A DNA stretch of 64,000 nucleotides from Onthophagus taurus. Taxonomy: Eukaryota; Arthropoda; Insecta; Coleoptera; Scarabaeidae. A program made the position numbers and the translations under genes. The stretch covers positions 4,960,001 through 5,024,000 of the forward strand of contig NC_091976.1 in assembly GCF_036711975.1 (NCBI RefSeq), read 5' to 3'. Of the stretch, positions 30,425-41,056 are shown piece by piece; position 1 is the stretch's first letter; each line of letters begins with the position of its first letter. The notes beneath the pieces were generated by a model. It saw only the letters and a program-made list of their open reading frames with translations. It was not told the origin of the DNA and did not search any database.

Positions 30425-30926
30425 AGCCGGGTTTATACAGACGATTTAGCTGTAAATTTAAATTTAAAAATTTAGCTGTAAGAGTTAAATGTATTGAAAC
30501 CCCATGTATCGTTTATACAAAGCTGAAAGATTTTGCTGTAAACATAAAGTTGGTCAACTTTTCTAAATTTACAGTGTCACACATGCGCAAGACGACCTCA
30601 ATCAGCTGTATCCAATGATCGGCCGGTGTTAATAGCGCGTTATAACCTAACCTCAACTGTTGTTTATTTCTGTGCCAACAAAATGAGTGAATTCGATGGA
30701 AAATTAATTAAAATTGTTAAAAACTACCGATATATTTACGATAAAAAAATTTCTGAACATAAAGATAAGATATTGGTAGAAAATGGCAATACAAAAACCA
30801 GTAATATTTTGTTTCTTGAGGTTGCGATTCTGTAAATCTTAAATTCTGTATAAATCAATTTTTTTCTTAAAGCTAAATCAAATCTTTAAATTTAAATTTA
30901 CAGATAAATTCTGTATAAACCCGGCC
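30425..30926 (+). mobile_element. Non-autonomous Harbinger-like element with a MADF piece
   Basis: Inverted ends of about 40 bp (GCCGGGTTTATACAGA ... TCTGTATAAACCCGGC) and a direct TAA at 30422-30424 and 30927-30929, the usual 3-bp duplication of PIF/Harbinger. It sits inside the copia fossil. It includes the start of a MADF-type gene. Confidence 0.8.
30683..30835 (+). pseudogene. MADF-domain remnant
   Basis: From an ATG near 30683 the frame reads MSEFDGKLIKIVKNYRYIYD, then KKISEHKDK, the first helix of a MADF (Myb/SANT-related) DNA-binding domain with its LI..V....YIYD pattern. Only about 50 codons remain. It was probably captured from, or belonged to, the autonomous partner of the element. 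Confidence 0.6.
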
Positions 30927-31198
30927 TAACCATTTTATCCAACCCTTTGTTAGTACATCTGTCAAATTTTCATTTGCAGGAATATAATCTATCAAAAAGA
31001 CTTTATTCTTTATTAAATCCTTAATGAAATGAATTTTAATGTCAATATGTTTACTTCTCTTTATATTTTCATCTCTTAAACACATTTTTAATTGATTGTC
31101 TGTTAACAATACACTGTTTGTCACTTCATTTAAATTTTGTAACATTTCCTTCAAATACATTATCGTTTGTGCTGCTCTTGCTGCAGCTATTTATTTAT

Positions 31199-33290
31199 TT
31201 ATTAAAACAAACAGGTTACCCTAATTACATGTTGTTAACAATATCTACAAAAATCAGGCCGAAATATAAAATAGTGATTAACAACCAACACTTAATCAGT
31301 TGAGCGCCATAAAACATTTAGTTCTGAACTCCTTGTATATATAATACAGAGAATATTGGTAATGAGTTTCTTACTGGTACTTTATTATATAATGTTACCA
31401 CTTTATTTAATGGTGAGTTTCTTCTCAGTTCCGTAGATAAACGCTTTATATTAAACAAAGCCCTAGGGCGACCAGAATATGCAGGGACATACAAACAAAC
31501 ACCACTCAAAATTGATGGAGCATCAACTTTATTGTTTAATATCTTATACAGATAACCAAAAGACTTATCACACTCCGTCTGACCGACAATTTTGTCATAT
31601 CAAAATATCTCCGCACGAATTCATAAGACTGAAAACCAATTCTTTTGTAGAAAATTCTTCTTTTGTTGAAAATCTTTTGTATTGTTTGTAGAAAATATAT
31701 TTAATACATCTGTTTTGTACTGTCTCAATGATAACCGAATGATAGGCTGTTCCACGACTGTTCCAAGGAGTGACAGTTTATTATAATAAATCCTAACAAC
31801 CATTTAAATTTTTGTGACTCACTATGTTTAGAAAAACCATACAAAGCTAACTTGTCTAAAAGTACATCATGATTCACTTTATCGAACTCTTTAGCAAAGT
31901 CAGTGTATATAACGTCAACCTGACATTTTCCATCCAATTCAGAATTAACATATTCATTTAAGATAATTAAGTTTGTTTCTACAGATCTATTAGCGTTAAA
32001 TCCATGCTGGTTAACATGCAATGCCTCTTTAACGTGGTTAAATATTCTATTATATATAATGCTTTCGAAGACTTTTGCAAAACAGGATTTTATTGAAATT
32101 AGTCTATAATTGGCGATTTCACTTACAGAACCAGATTTGTGTATAGGTACAACCTTTGCCCACTTCCAATGTAAAGGAAACGTACAGATGGAAATTGCTA
32201 GGTTAAAGATAATAGAGAGAGGCAACACAAAAAACTCTTTGCAACCTTACGATATATATAAGGGGGTATATTATTTGGCCCTTGTGCCTTTTTTGGCTTT
32301 AACTTTCTTATTGCTCATTATTCAAAATAGGATTAAATGTCAATATGTTCAACGAGCTTCTTTGAAGGGATTCATCATATTTATTAAGCATATAAGTAGA
32401 AACATTATCAAAAACAGAACTGAAATATTCACCAAATGCCATACTTATATTTTCTGCAGAAGGAAGTTTCTTTTTTTGTTAGAAATGAAATTTCAAAAAG
32501 AATTTGGCTCATTCTTAATATTTTGTTCCACCTTAGCCGTGTAGCTATTGTATGCTATACCAATGTCATGCCTTATGCTAGCTCTTAACTGCTTAAATCT
32601 ATCAATATGGTATGCAGAAACGTTTCTAAATTGGTGATGAAAGTTTTTAAGTTTAATACTTTTTATTATATCATAGTTAAACCAAACAGGATACTTCCTA
32701 GAACAAACCCTTTTCATTGGTGTTTACTTTTCAATTATTTCATTAAGAATGCATCTATAGAGTCATTCACGTTGTGAAACGAACTTAAGAACGAAAAGTC
32801 AATACTAAAGTCTCGATAAATACCCAAAAAATCAGCTTTCCGAAAATCACGTATATATTTAGGAGTTAATACTATTTTATCTATATTACAGTTTATCTGA
32901 ATTTCTAATGAGGGATGATGACTATCTTCAACCGTGAGTGGATGATTACATTTATGGACACTGACAATTATCAAATCCAGTGTTCTACCATTTCCATTAG
33001 GAATATCATTCAACGACTTGCAATTACAAAAGCTAATGAAGTCCCCAAAGTTATTTTAGTTAGCATTATTAATAGAATGAAAGTCAAACAATACCTGTAA
33101 CTAATGACGAGTTAAAATCACCCAAAAATGTAAAGTTTGCTTCGTATGTCATATACAAGTTAGTCATTAGGTTTATAAATTCTTGGTACACTTTTGCATT
33201 ACTAGACGGTTTGATATATGACACTACTAATATTATCAACATATTACCAAAATTTACCCTAATTGCTTGTATTTTAAGTTCAGTTTCCAA
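31199..33290 (-). mobile_element. LINE (APE-type, Jockey/CR1-like), 5'-truncated and decayed
   Basis: Minus strand. From high to low coordinates: an endonuclease part (NMLIILVVSYIKPSS, FLGDFNSS), then GRTLDLIIVSVHKC with HHPSLEIQ, a linker, the reverse transcriptase start (WKWAKVVPIHKSGS, ANYRLISIKSCFAKVFE, HGFNANRSVETNL, YTDFAKEFDKVNHD) and the C-terminal RRNSPLNKVVTLYNKVP. The coding is in at least four frames. The first part of the endonuclease is missing, as is the YADD-containing middle. A (TAAA)-type tail lies at the low end near 31199-31215. It lies within the copia fossil. Confidence 0.8.
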
Positions 33291-33650
33291 ACGGATGATA
33301 CATTATATTCAGCTTCAGCTGTCGAAAGAGTTACACAATTCTGTTTCTTTGTACCCCATGAAATTAAATTTTTGCCTCAATCGTACATACAATCGTTCCT
33401 CTCGTACTCCTCCGATCCATTTTGTCACCTATGCAATCCGAGTCACTATATGCTGTTAATTCGTTTTTCCCCCATTCTTCCAAATACAAAACCCTCAAAA
33501 GTTTCCTTCAGATATCTAATTATTCTTTTTCCACCTTCCCACCCGTTTTTGTTGGCGTTTCAAGCTTTCTGCTTAAATATGAAACAGGAAAAGATATATC
33601 CAGTCTTGAAATGGTTGCTATACATATATAATTTCCACTAAGTTCTTTAT

Positions 33651-34086
33651 AAGGTTGTTTTATAATTTCTTTCCTTGTTCCAACACAAAAAACAACAAAA
33701 AATTAGAAAACGACAACACACAACAACAAATTAATATAGAAAAGGAAATAGTGCTGATATGTACAACAATAAAACACAATTTAGAGACAGACGGGAAGAT
33801 TGAATCAGATGTAGTGGAGTTAGAAGGTAATACCAAGAAAGAAAATCAGAAAATGAAAGGGGTAATTGAAGAATGGAATCAGGAGGGAAATCATGAACTT
33901 GATAGATAAAAGAAAGAGATCGAAAATCTTAGGAAACAGGGATTCAAAAATATCAATCCAGAATTTTCGCAGTTTTACCAATTAAAACCAGAACTATGGA
34001 TCCTTCCAACGAGAGCGGATTTTTCCGAATTATAAAATTTTATAAAATAATTTGTATCTGATTGATTTGATGATTCTATCTGGAAG
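33651..34086. other. Spacer without a clear gene
   Basis: A Lys/Glu-rich open frame (33655-33909) has low-complexity composition and no known motif. Nothing else is recognised. Confidence 0.5.
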
Positions 34087-34577
34087 TTGAGTGTAATGGA
34101 AAATAAAGAAAATATATCTACTGCGGTACTTAGTTTAAGAACAACAGTTGACTCGAAAATTGAGTCTTCGTTTCCTAATGTGGACACAGCATTGCGAATT
34201 TTTTTAAGTTTTGCTAATACAAATTTTAGTGGCGAAAGATCTTTTTCAACCCTCAAAAGGATAAACAATTATTTGTGTTCTGTAGGCCAACTTAAATACC
34301 TGTAAATTTATTAATCAATTTGTAGTACAAAGAAAAAATAATAAAAAATTAATATAAGCTTCTTTTTTTTTGCAATTTGATGTAATTAAATGTAATACAT
34401 GATTTGTTTTTGTTCATTATGTTGACTTTGTTTACTGCAAGGAAAATATATTGATTTCTTGAGGTTCTGATACTTTTCATTGTTTTTGTATGTCTTTTAT
34501 TACCTGAATTTTCTTATGATAAGGGGCGCACCCTTTTTAATAGCCCTGGGGTGACGAACATCTTAGGACGGCCCTGT
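34087..34577 (+). pseudogene. hAT transposase C-terminal remnant (ZMYM1-like)
   Basis: The frame 34087-34305 carries the hAT dimerisation block SFPNVDTALRIFLSFANTNF, then SGERSFSTLKRINNYLCS. This is the C-terminal end of hAT transposases of the ZMYM1-like branch. The upstream catalytic part is missing. A hAT-like 3' end, TAGCCCTGGGG ... GGACGGCCCTG, closes the remnant near 34577. Confidence 0.75.
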
Positions 34578-34799
34578 GTACTCCTAATTTATCGGTCGCC
34601 GCGGTTTCGCTTCTTATAAAATATCTTCGCACATATTAAACATTCTAATAATAAAAATGATACCTTCTTAACGATGAATTAAAAATATAATATTAAATTT
34701 AAGAATGGGTATATCGTTATTATTTTGACATGCTTCTAAACGGCATGTCATAGAGCCGACTAATCTCTGGTAAATCCCAGCCACGAAGACTATACCATT

Positions 34800-35019
34800 T
34801 CTTCAAAATATACTTAATTTTCTAAAATATCCTGGTCACGAAATCGTTCGTCAAATTCCAACCCCCGCTCCCTATAACCCCACACCTCTTCAATGGGGTT
34901 CAAATTGGCCGAGCATGGAGGCCATTTTACCTTTTTTATACTGTTGTTGTCTTTAAACAATTCCTCAGCCAAACGGACGATATGGACACATGGAGACATT
35001 TCTACACATACGACAATAC
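34800..35019 (-). pseudogene. Tc1/mariner transposase remnant
   Basis: On the minus strand: VKWPPCSANLNPIEEVWGY, the third catalytic block of Tc1/mariner transposases (WPPxSPDLNPIExxW) with altered residues, and RLAEELFKDNN before it. About 70 codons remain. It abuts the MITE that starts at 35022. Confidence 0.7.
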
Positions 35020-35021
35020 TA

Positions 35022-35290
35022 CACTGAGAGAAATGGATTGTACTATGCACTCAAAATATACTATAAGGTAATATAATATTTAATACGTACATTGAGAGAA
35101 ATGGATTGTACTATGCACTAAAAATATACTATAATACGTTTACTACGAGTAGTGACAGCTAAACGAGATTGTATTCAGTACAATAAATATAACGAATATA
35201 ATACAATAAATTACTGCATGTATACAATGGATTGCTGCATGTATAATATTTTTTCTATAATACGATTCGTACAATCTATTTCTCTCAGTG
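35022..35290. mobile_element. Tc1/mariner-type MITE, 269 bp
   Basis: Ends CACTGAGAGAAATGGATTGT and the reverse complement at the right, with TA at 35020-35021 and 35291-35292. The left end is repeated in direct orientation inside the element (about 35090-35125). A stretch resembling 35150-35260 is repeated just outside at 35293-35376. Confidence 0.75.
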
Positions 35291-35374
35291 TATGTGACAG
35301 CGAGACGAGATTGTACTGAAGCATATAAATATAATGAATATAATACAATGAATTGCTGCATGTTTAATATTTTT

Positions 35375-35475
35375 TATCCACGACTGCTTGGATAAGTCAT
35401 CATTACCACACTCATTTGAGGTGATTTGAGTTACGTAATGAAGTTTATTGCCGCACTGCTTTCATTACGGCATTT
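35375..35475. repeat. Direct repeat, copy 1 (copy 2 at 36180-36300)
   Basis: Both copies contain GACTGCTTGGATAAGTCATC and ACTCATTTGAGGTGATTTGA, ending in TTTTTAGCCCAATCAGAACA. A second linked repeat (TTGAAACGAGCAACAATAC) occurs at about 35815-35885 and 36300-36375. They lie downstream of the Penelope-like element and may be duplicated parts of its 3' region. Confidence 0.7.
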
Positions 35476-35544
35476 TTAGCCCAATCAGAACAGATAAAAA
35501 GATATTTAGGTTAGCGATGATATAATTTTATTATTCGCAATCGG

Positions 35545-35590
35545 TGCTACAAATGTTTCGACAGCCTAGCTGTCTTCTTCAGGCACGACT
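35545..35590 (-). ncRNA. Hammerhead-like motif near the Penelope-like element
   Basis: Minus strand: CTGAAGA, a 6-bp stem (GACAGC TAG GCTGTC), then GAAACATTTGTAG. The arrangement matches the hammerhead core of Penelope-like elements, except that CTGATGA reads CTGAAGA, a change in the catalytic core. It lies downstream of the minus-strand Penelope-like element. Confidence 0.5.
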
Positions 35591-36369
35591 AAAACCGTAA
35601 AGCAAAGGTCAGTGATGAACATTAAATTAAAATAAATGACAAGAAGATTACCGTCAGATATGTGGGGACCTTGTGAGATCTACATGTAGGCAATGTTGAA
35701 ACAGTTTTCTTAAACTTTTACAATCAAATAACAACAAAATAGTGAACATGTATCGGGTTATACTTTTAGAACTGGATGGTTACAAAATTCATATGAATTC
35801 ATATGAATTCTTAATTTATTGAAACGAGCAACAATACAAAAGAAAAAGTGCTACCTATTTAAAGAGAAACAATACTATTTATTATACACATTAATTGTTA
35901 TGTTTTTACATTTCAAAACACTTCGCCCAGATAAGTGAACATGTTATTGAAATCAAAATATTCAAAATATTTTTAGTGTCAAAATAGACTTTTTTAAAGA
36001 AATTGATTTTTAAGTAATTTTTAGCAGTCGCAGATAAAATGTTGTATATCACACGTGAGCTAGAGTATAATTACAGTACTCGTGTGATTACACGACTCGG
36101 TCAACGACCTCGTCGTGCAATTCTCCACACTCGTACAGTAAATATGTTTCTAGCCCACTTGTAATATAAATAACTATTATCTACGACTGCTTGGATAAGT
36201 CATCATTACCACACTCATTTGAGGTGATTTGAGTTACGTAATGAAGTTCATTACCGCACTGGTTTCATTACGTAACGCATTTTTAGCCCAATCAGAACAG
36301 ACTTAATTTATTGAAACGAGCAACAATACAAAAGAAAAAGTGCTACCTATTTAAAGAGAAACAATACTA

Positions 36370-38396
36370 TTTAAAATAATTTTAAAAAGAAATTATTGTT
36401 TCAAAAAGTCGTATAGTGGTTTATAATAGTTTTCGAGTTGATCATTTAAAGTAAGATAGTTATCATTATGTTTAAGTTTATCGATTTCGAACATTTCAAG
36501 GAAATTCATTTTCAAACCTTTTTTACACTTATGTAGGAGTTATACATTGTCATAATCAATGTTATGGCCTGTTTTCTAATTTATGTTTGAAAATGTTCGA
36601 AGTGCATCTGGTTTTATGTTCGCTTACTCTTTTTTGTAATTTTCGACCGGTCTGACCAACATACATAGCAGAATAATCGCAACACTTAACAGAATAGATA
36701 CCACTGCAATCCAAAGCGATTTCTTTTTGTTTGTAGTTAGAAATGGAATCACCCGGTTGTCCTTTACATTTAAAGCTGACAAATACACCATAGGTTTGTA
36801 GTATGGTTTTAATTTTGCAGTTTATTTTGTTGTATGTTATTGTCTTATAATTGTCAAAGTTATTTTTATTCGTAGAGTATAAAGGATCTAGTTTTATGAG
36901 GTTTTTATACAGTAATTGGTCGATGGTACAACTTGGATAACCACTTTCTCTTGCTAATCTGTTAATAAAATTTAGTTCTTTTAGTCTGGATGTATAGTCT
37001 AGAGTCTAGAGTATATTTCAATAGTCTGACAAAGCCTGGAAAGCAGCTAATTTGTAGTTGTGGGGATGGAACGAATCATAAGGGATGAGAGTATTTAAAG
37101 ATGAGGGCTTCCTAAAAATGTGAAACTTAAAATTATTGTCAATTTTTTGTATTTTAAGTCTAGGAAATTTAAGCAGTTGTCCTTTTCTATCTCTAAGGTG
37201 AATTTAAGATTCTTGTGGATGTTGTTCATGTAAGATAGCATACTATCAAGATCGAATTTATTTCCATTCCATACACATATAATGTCGTGGACGTATCTAT
37301 ACCATTTTATGATATTCGTAAAGAATGGATTTTTTGAGTTAACAATGAAGTTCTTTTCAATATTATCTAAATACAAATCGGCTAATAATCCAAAAATGGA
37401 AAGACCCATAGGAAGTCGATGTTTAAGTTTGTAAATGTCATACATAAAATCAGTAATTTTAGAGGTAGGAGAGTCAAAACATGTGGTTATAGGCCTAATG
37501 GGTAAATTGTCCTTATGGAGTTTTATCAGAGAACAAAGTTGTGGTATGAAGCAGTTCATAGGCACTAGAAAATATAGGTTTTGACCAAGCTTTGTGATAG
37601 TATCTTTATGTTTATTGATGTCATTCTTAGTTTTAGCTGTTATTGAATTTAATGGGTCTTTCTTAATTTCTTTGTAACCATTTTCTTTTAAGAAAGTAAT
37701 TGTTTTTTTGTTGTATTCATCCTTGTCAATAATAACCTGCGTTTTTGTCTGCTTTCACGTATAGTGCGTTGTTGCTAGATAATTTTTGTTTTATAGTTTT
37801 TATGGCAGTTTGAATACGAAGGTTTTTAATATTATTTCATAACTTTTCAGAATAGGAATGATGTCATTTTTTATGTTGTCGCGATTGGGTAATTTGTTGA
37901 TGACACAGTCAATCTCTATGGCTGTTAAATGGATGTCTGTTTGAGTTTGAATGGCGAATTTGTAGCCTTTGTTAAGTATGTCGACTTCATCGGCATTGAA
38001 CTGTATGTTCGTAAGATTGGTTACGAACGAGATTGGTAATTCGTTACGTTTAATTGCATCGGCTAAATTGTCGTTATTCTTGTATAAAGGTTCCTTCCCT
38101 GCCTTTGGTTCATGTAATTTAGGGTAGGCATTCTCGATGGAATTTTTATTATGGGATTTTCTCGTTCTTAAAAGGTGTAATTTTTGTTTTTTACTGGTGA
38201 AGTCATCATAACTACATAGGTAGGCTTCTTCCCTAATCTTGACTATAATTTCTTCCATTTTAAGAAAGTGGAAATGTAGACTGAGTTCACGGTGTAGGTA
38301 AGCGAGTTTTGTATAGAGAGAATGATCAACTCGAAAACTATTATAAACCACTATACGCCTTTTTGAAAAAAAATAATTTCTTTTTAAAATTATTTT
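36370..38396 (-). mobile_element. Penelope-like retroelement (RT plus GIY-YIG), fossil
   Basis: Minus strand. The N-terminal part (38351-37800) has SFVTNLTNIQFNADEVDILN followed by KGYKFA, typical of this class. The reverse transcriptase lies at about 37565-37095: LCSLIKLHKDNLPIRPITT, LPMGLSIFGLLADLYLDNIE, RYVHDIICVW and CLNFLDLKYK. A GIY-YIG endonuclease trace (YSVKCCDYSAMYVGQTGRKL) lies near 36640-36720. The two ends carry about 75-bp inverted copies (36374-36450 and 38320-38396, sharing AACTATTATAAACCACTATA). Broken, with several frame changes. Such elements often carry hammerhead ribozymes in their end repeats. Confidence 0.85.
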
Positions 38397-38860
38397 ACTG
38401 TGATATTTTTATTCCCTTTTGTTACCGGTTTTAAATTTAGTTCGATGTTGATTTAACAGTCGTCTTTGGAGTTCAATTGTGTACGGTATTGTGTTTTCTT
38501 GTTTAGAATAGTTATTTTCGTGTTTCTTTTAAATAATGTTTTATTTTAACGTAGAAATTTGTTTGTTCTGCGTGATTTTTTAACTATTTGACTGTAAGTT
38601 GAGATATATTTATGCAGTTTTATTGTTTTTTATATATTTTTTAAGTTCATTATAGTTATTATATCCTTTTGTAGATTTGGCTGATGATGACATCATAATA
38701 TGTCGAAACTAGTACCAAGTACATGCCAAGTACATACCAAGTACATGTACACTTAATTAATAAAAAACTTTAGAGGTCAAGAGGCCTACTTATTATTACT
38801 TATTTCATTTCAACATACCTATATTATACCTCTAATATAATGGATCTTTTAAAATTATTC
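38397..38860 (+). mobile_element. End fragment of a second Penelope-like element
   Basis: AT-rich, without coding. It leads into the hammerhead motif at 38681-38712 and three spaced copies of CAAGTACAT (38716-38745). The position of the motif resembles the 3' region of Penelope-like elements on the plus strand. Confidence 0.4.
38681..38712 (+). ncRNA. Hammerhead ribozyme core
   Basis: CTGATGA (38681-38687), stem II GACAT ... ATGTC, then GAAA (38705-38708) followed by CTAGTACC. All of the conserved core CUGAUGA ... GAAA is present. Stem I and III partners are weak by eye, so activity is uncertain. Type and site agree with ribozymes of Penelope-like elements. Confidence 0.6.
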
Positions 38861-39253
38861 CAGATGAGTAAATATGTTATTGAAACTGACATTAATTCAA
38901 AATTGTCAACAATCATTTCAAAATGTTTTCATAAATGTCAAAATATGTAATATGTATATAAATATCTCGTGTGATTACATACACGGTATTACAAGTGGGC
39001 TAGAAACATAATTATCGTACAGTAATTATGTTTCTAAATCTTCTCTTCTTGTAATATAAATAACTATTATTAATATATAATTTAACTTATAACTTTAAGT
39101 AATTTTAATAATGTAAGCTTGATATTGATATTTTAATCTATTTTTACACCACTAAAAACTAAAAACTAAAACACCACGAAACTTAAAATTCCATTTATAT
39201 CTTTTGTAATTACACTTATAATAATTTCATAATTGTTAGTCAATTGTAGAGTC
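38861..39253. other. AT-rich stretch with short inverted repeats
   Basis: No gene. GGGCTAGAAACATAATTATC near 38998 and CTTGTAATATAAATAACTAT near 39048 echo, partly inverted, a stretch at 36145-36175. It is probably remnant of the same repeat family. Confidence 0.5.
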
Positions 39254-39280
39254 TCTGAAGATGGCTATTAGCCGACACTA
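39254..39280 (+). ncRNA. Hammerhead-like motif, degenerate
   Basis: CTGAAGA, a 4-bp stem (GGCT ATT AGCC), then GACACTAGTAAC. The GAAA and CTGATGA cores are each changed, so this is a remnant. The tail CTAGTA matches the motifs at 38681 and 43297, suggesting one family. Confidence 0.4.
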
Positions 39281-39864
39281 GTAACATTCATGTTTTTATT
39301 TAATTAAAGATCAGTTTTAAAATTACAAAAAAACTTTATGTATTATTTCTCCTAATTAGGTATAGGAATGTTATACGAAGTTGTGGTCTACTTTCGGTAG
39401 ACGGGAAGTGGCGGATATCTTGAAAGTAGTTTAGATCGAAAGTTTTGGATGATTAATCCCTACTACCAATATTCCAAAACTGTACGAATACTGGAACCTA
39501 AAAAAGTTCTAACGAACCAGTTACGTGAGACACCGTATACATATAAGTAGATCGTAGGTATTTTAGAATCTTATCAAGTTAGGTTGCGATAACAGTTTGA
39601 AAGCAAACTTTACAGCATGGAATTGACAGAATTTTAGTGATAAGGATTAGCGAATTTTAATTTTATTTTCGACGTAATATTTGGGTTTCCGTTGGTCGCT
39701 AATAAGAAAGATAAAATGGAAGTATGGAGTAACAACATGGAAAAGGAAATGAGGGTTAAGTGAAATTCCACGGTTTGAGAATATATATTTATATTTGCAA
39801 CACAAACAAAGTTAATATTTTTGAATAAATGAATAAAACTCAACATTAAATCAACAAAAAATCA
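39281..39864. other. Region downstream of the lipocalin gene, no gene seen
   Basis: No coding region is supported. The minus-strand frame at 39634-39846 lies just downstream of the lipocalin stop and looks like 3' untranslated sequence. Confidence 0.5.
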
Positions 39865-40538
39865 TCAATTCGTTTCTGGACAATTCTGTTGGTTAATAGA
39901 GAATATTTTATTTGTATCGAAATCTAATTTCTCCCATCTCTCCGTCATTATTTTTATATAACAATCTTCCAACGATTTATTTCTTACTCCAACATACACA
40001 AACCCTGTGAATAGCGCATAATTTAATCGTCTAAAAGCTGTTATTTCTAAATACTATCATGATTTTATTTTACCTGAATTATTCGATTTTGGATCACAAC
40101 CATAAACGGAGTAATATTGATCATAATCGGCATAAGGTATCTTAAGATCCATCCAATTAGAGGCATATGTGCCATCATTAGCAAGTGGGGCAACTTTTGC
40201 TTGACCATTTGATAAAGTTGCTATAAATTTTTTTTGTGTTTCATTACCCAAGATGCGATAAGCTGTAATCACTTCTGCTTTCTTAGTTGTCGAATAAACG
40301 AAATTATACTTAACGCAGCTTCTTGATAGTTCTGTTGAATCATCTGTTTGAATAATATACCATGTTCCTGACAGCTTGAATTAAACGAAACTAATAAGAA
40401 AAATTTAATATTTAAAAAAATTACCTTTTTAAAATCGGGTTTTTCTTCAGGAACCTTACGGCATTTACTCGTTACTTCAACATAAACAAGACTTATGATT
40501 ACTAAGTGAGCAAGACAGTAAGTTAGTTTACAAGCCAT
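39865..40538 (-). CDS. Secreted lipocalin (apolipoprotein D/bilin-binding type), three exons
   Basis: Minus-strand exons 40425-40538, 40074-40374 and 39865-40004 join in frame (555 nt, 184 residues). Introns are 50 and 69 nt with GT...AG ends. A signal peptide (MACKLTYCLAHLVIISLVYV) leads to KCRKVPEEKPDFKKLSGTWY, where the first exon ends before the invariant lipocalin G-x-W. YADYDQYYSVYGC in exon 2 is the second conserved lipocalin region. Exon 3 adds GFVYVGVRNKSLEDCYIK and ends near QQNCPETN. Paired cysteines fit disulphides. The protein probably binds a small hydrophobic ligand outside the cell. An upstream AATTTATAATTT box near 40610 may be its TATA. The second acceptor was chosen because the nearer one gives a 36-nt intron. 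Confidence 0.85.
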
Positions 40539-41056
40539 TTTTATTATGTAAGAAGCTAGCACGTTTTTATTATTTGTACAACACACCGGATTATTTTTGT
40601 TTGGAAATTCTTTTAAATTATAAATTCCACATAGCAACTATTTTTCTGTATGATTAAACAATTTATGTTAAGTATGCAATGTATGAGTTTGCTTATCATA
40701 ACGAATAACCGTGATGGGCTATTTCTAACATTTTTGAGTTTGGATTTTTACAAAATTTTTACAAAAAACAACTTTGTAAAGATAAACGAAATATAACGAA
40801 TAATTCTAATACTAATAATATAGGTATAAGATTGAGGGAGGTGACTTTACCCGCGATGATATAAAATGTTGTTTACGAAAAGGATTTAATTATGTCCCGA
40901 AGAAACGAGAAATACTTATCAAGGCGACAAGGCGGTGAAGTATTTGCGGAATCTTATCTAGGGAAAAATGTCAATATTAATGTCAAGTTCAACATATGTA
41001 TACTTTTTTCCTCTTTGATTGAAAATAAATCGTTCGAAATAAACAGGAGACGAGTG
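40539..41056. other. Upstream region of the lipocalin and spacer
   Basis: The first 100 bp form the likely lipocalin promoter and leader. Beyond this a short plus-strand open frame at 40892 (MSRRNEKYLSRRQGGEVFAE) has no family features. No other structure is recognised. Confidence 0.5.

Larger units (their letters stand above)
30240..33650 (-). mobile_element. Ty1/copia retrotransposon fossil, 3' pol part, split by two insertions
   Basis: The minus-strand pol end is recognisable in two stretches (about 33650-33290 and 31198-30927). It has copia RNase H blocks such as a YSDSDCIGD region, a WGTKKQ...LSTAEAEY region and RSKHIDIKIHFIKDLI, with the usual 'ILTK'-type ending. A LINE (about 31199-33290) separates the two stretches, and a small Harbinger-type element (30425-30926) sits in its 3' part. 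Gag, integrase and reverse transcriptase core are not seen. Old, with several breaks. Confidence 0.75.

Noticed and set aside
33655-33909. Lys/Glu-rich open frame as a host gene
   Set aside because: Low complexity, no start context or neighbours in support, and it lies between transposon remnants.
40038-40073. 36-nt version of the second lipocalin intron
   Set aside because: Too short for normal splicing; the acceptor 33 nt further gives 69 nt, keeps the frame and yields a better family fit.
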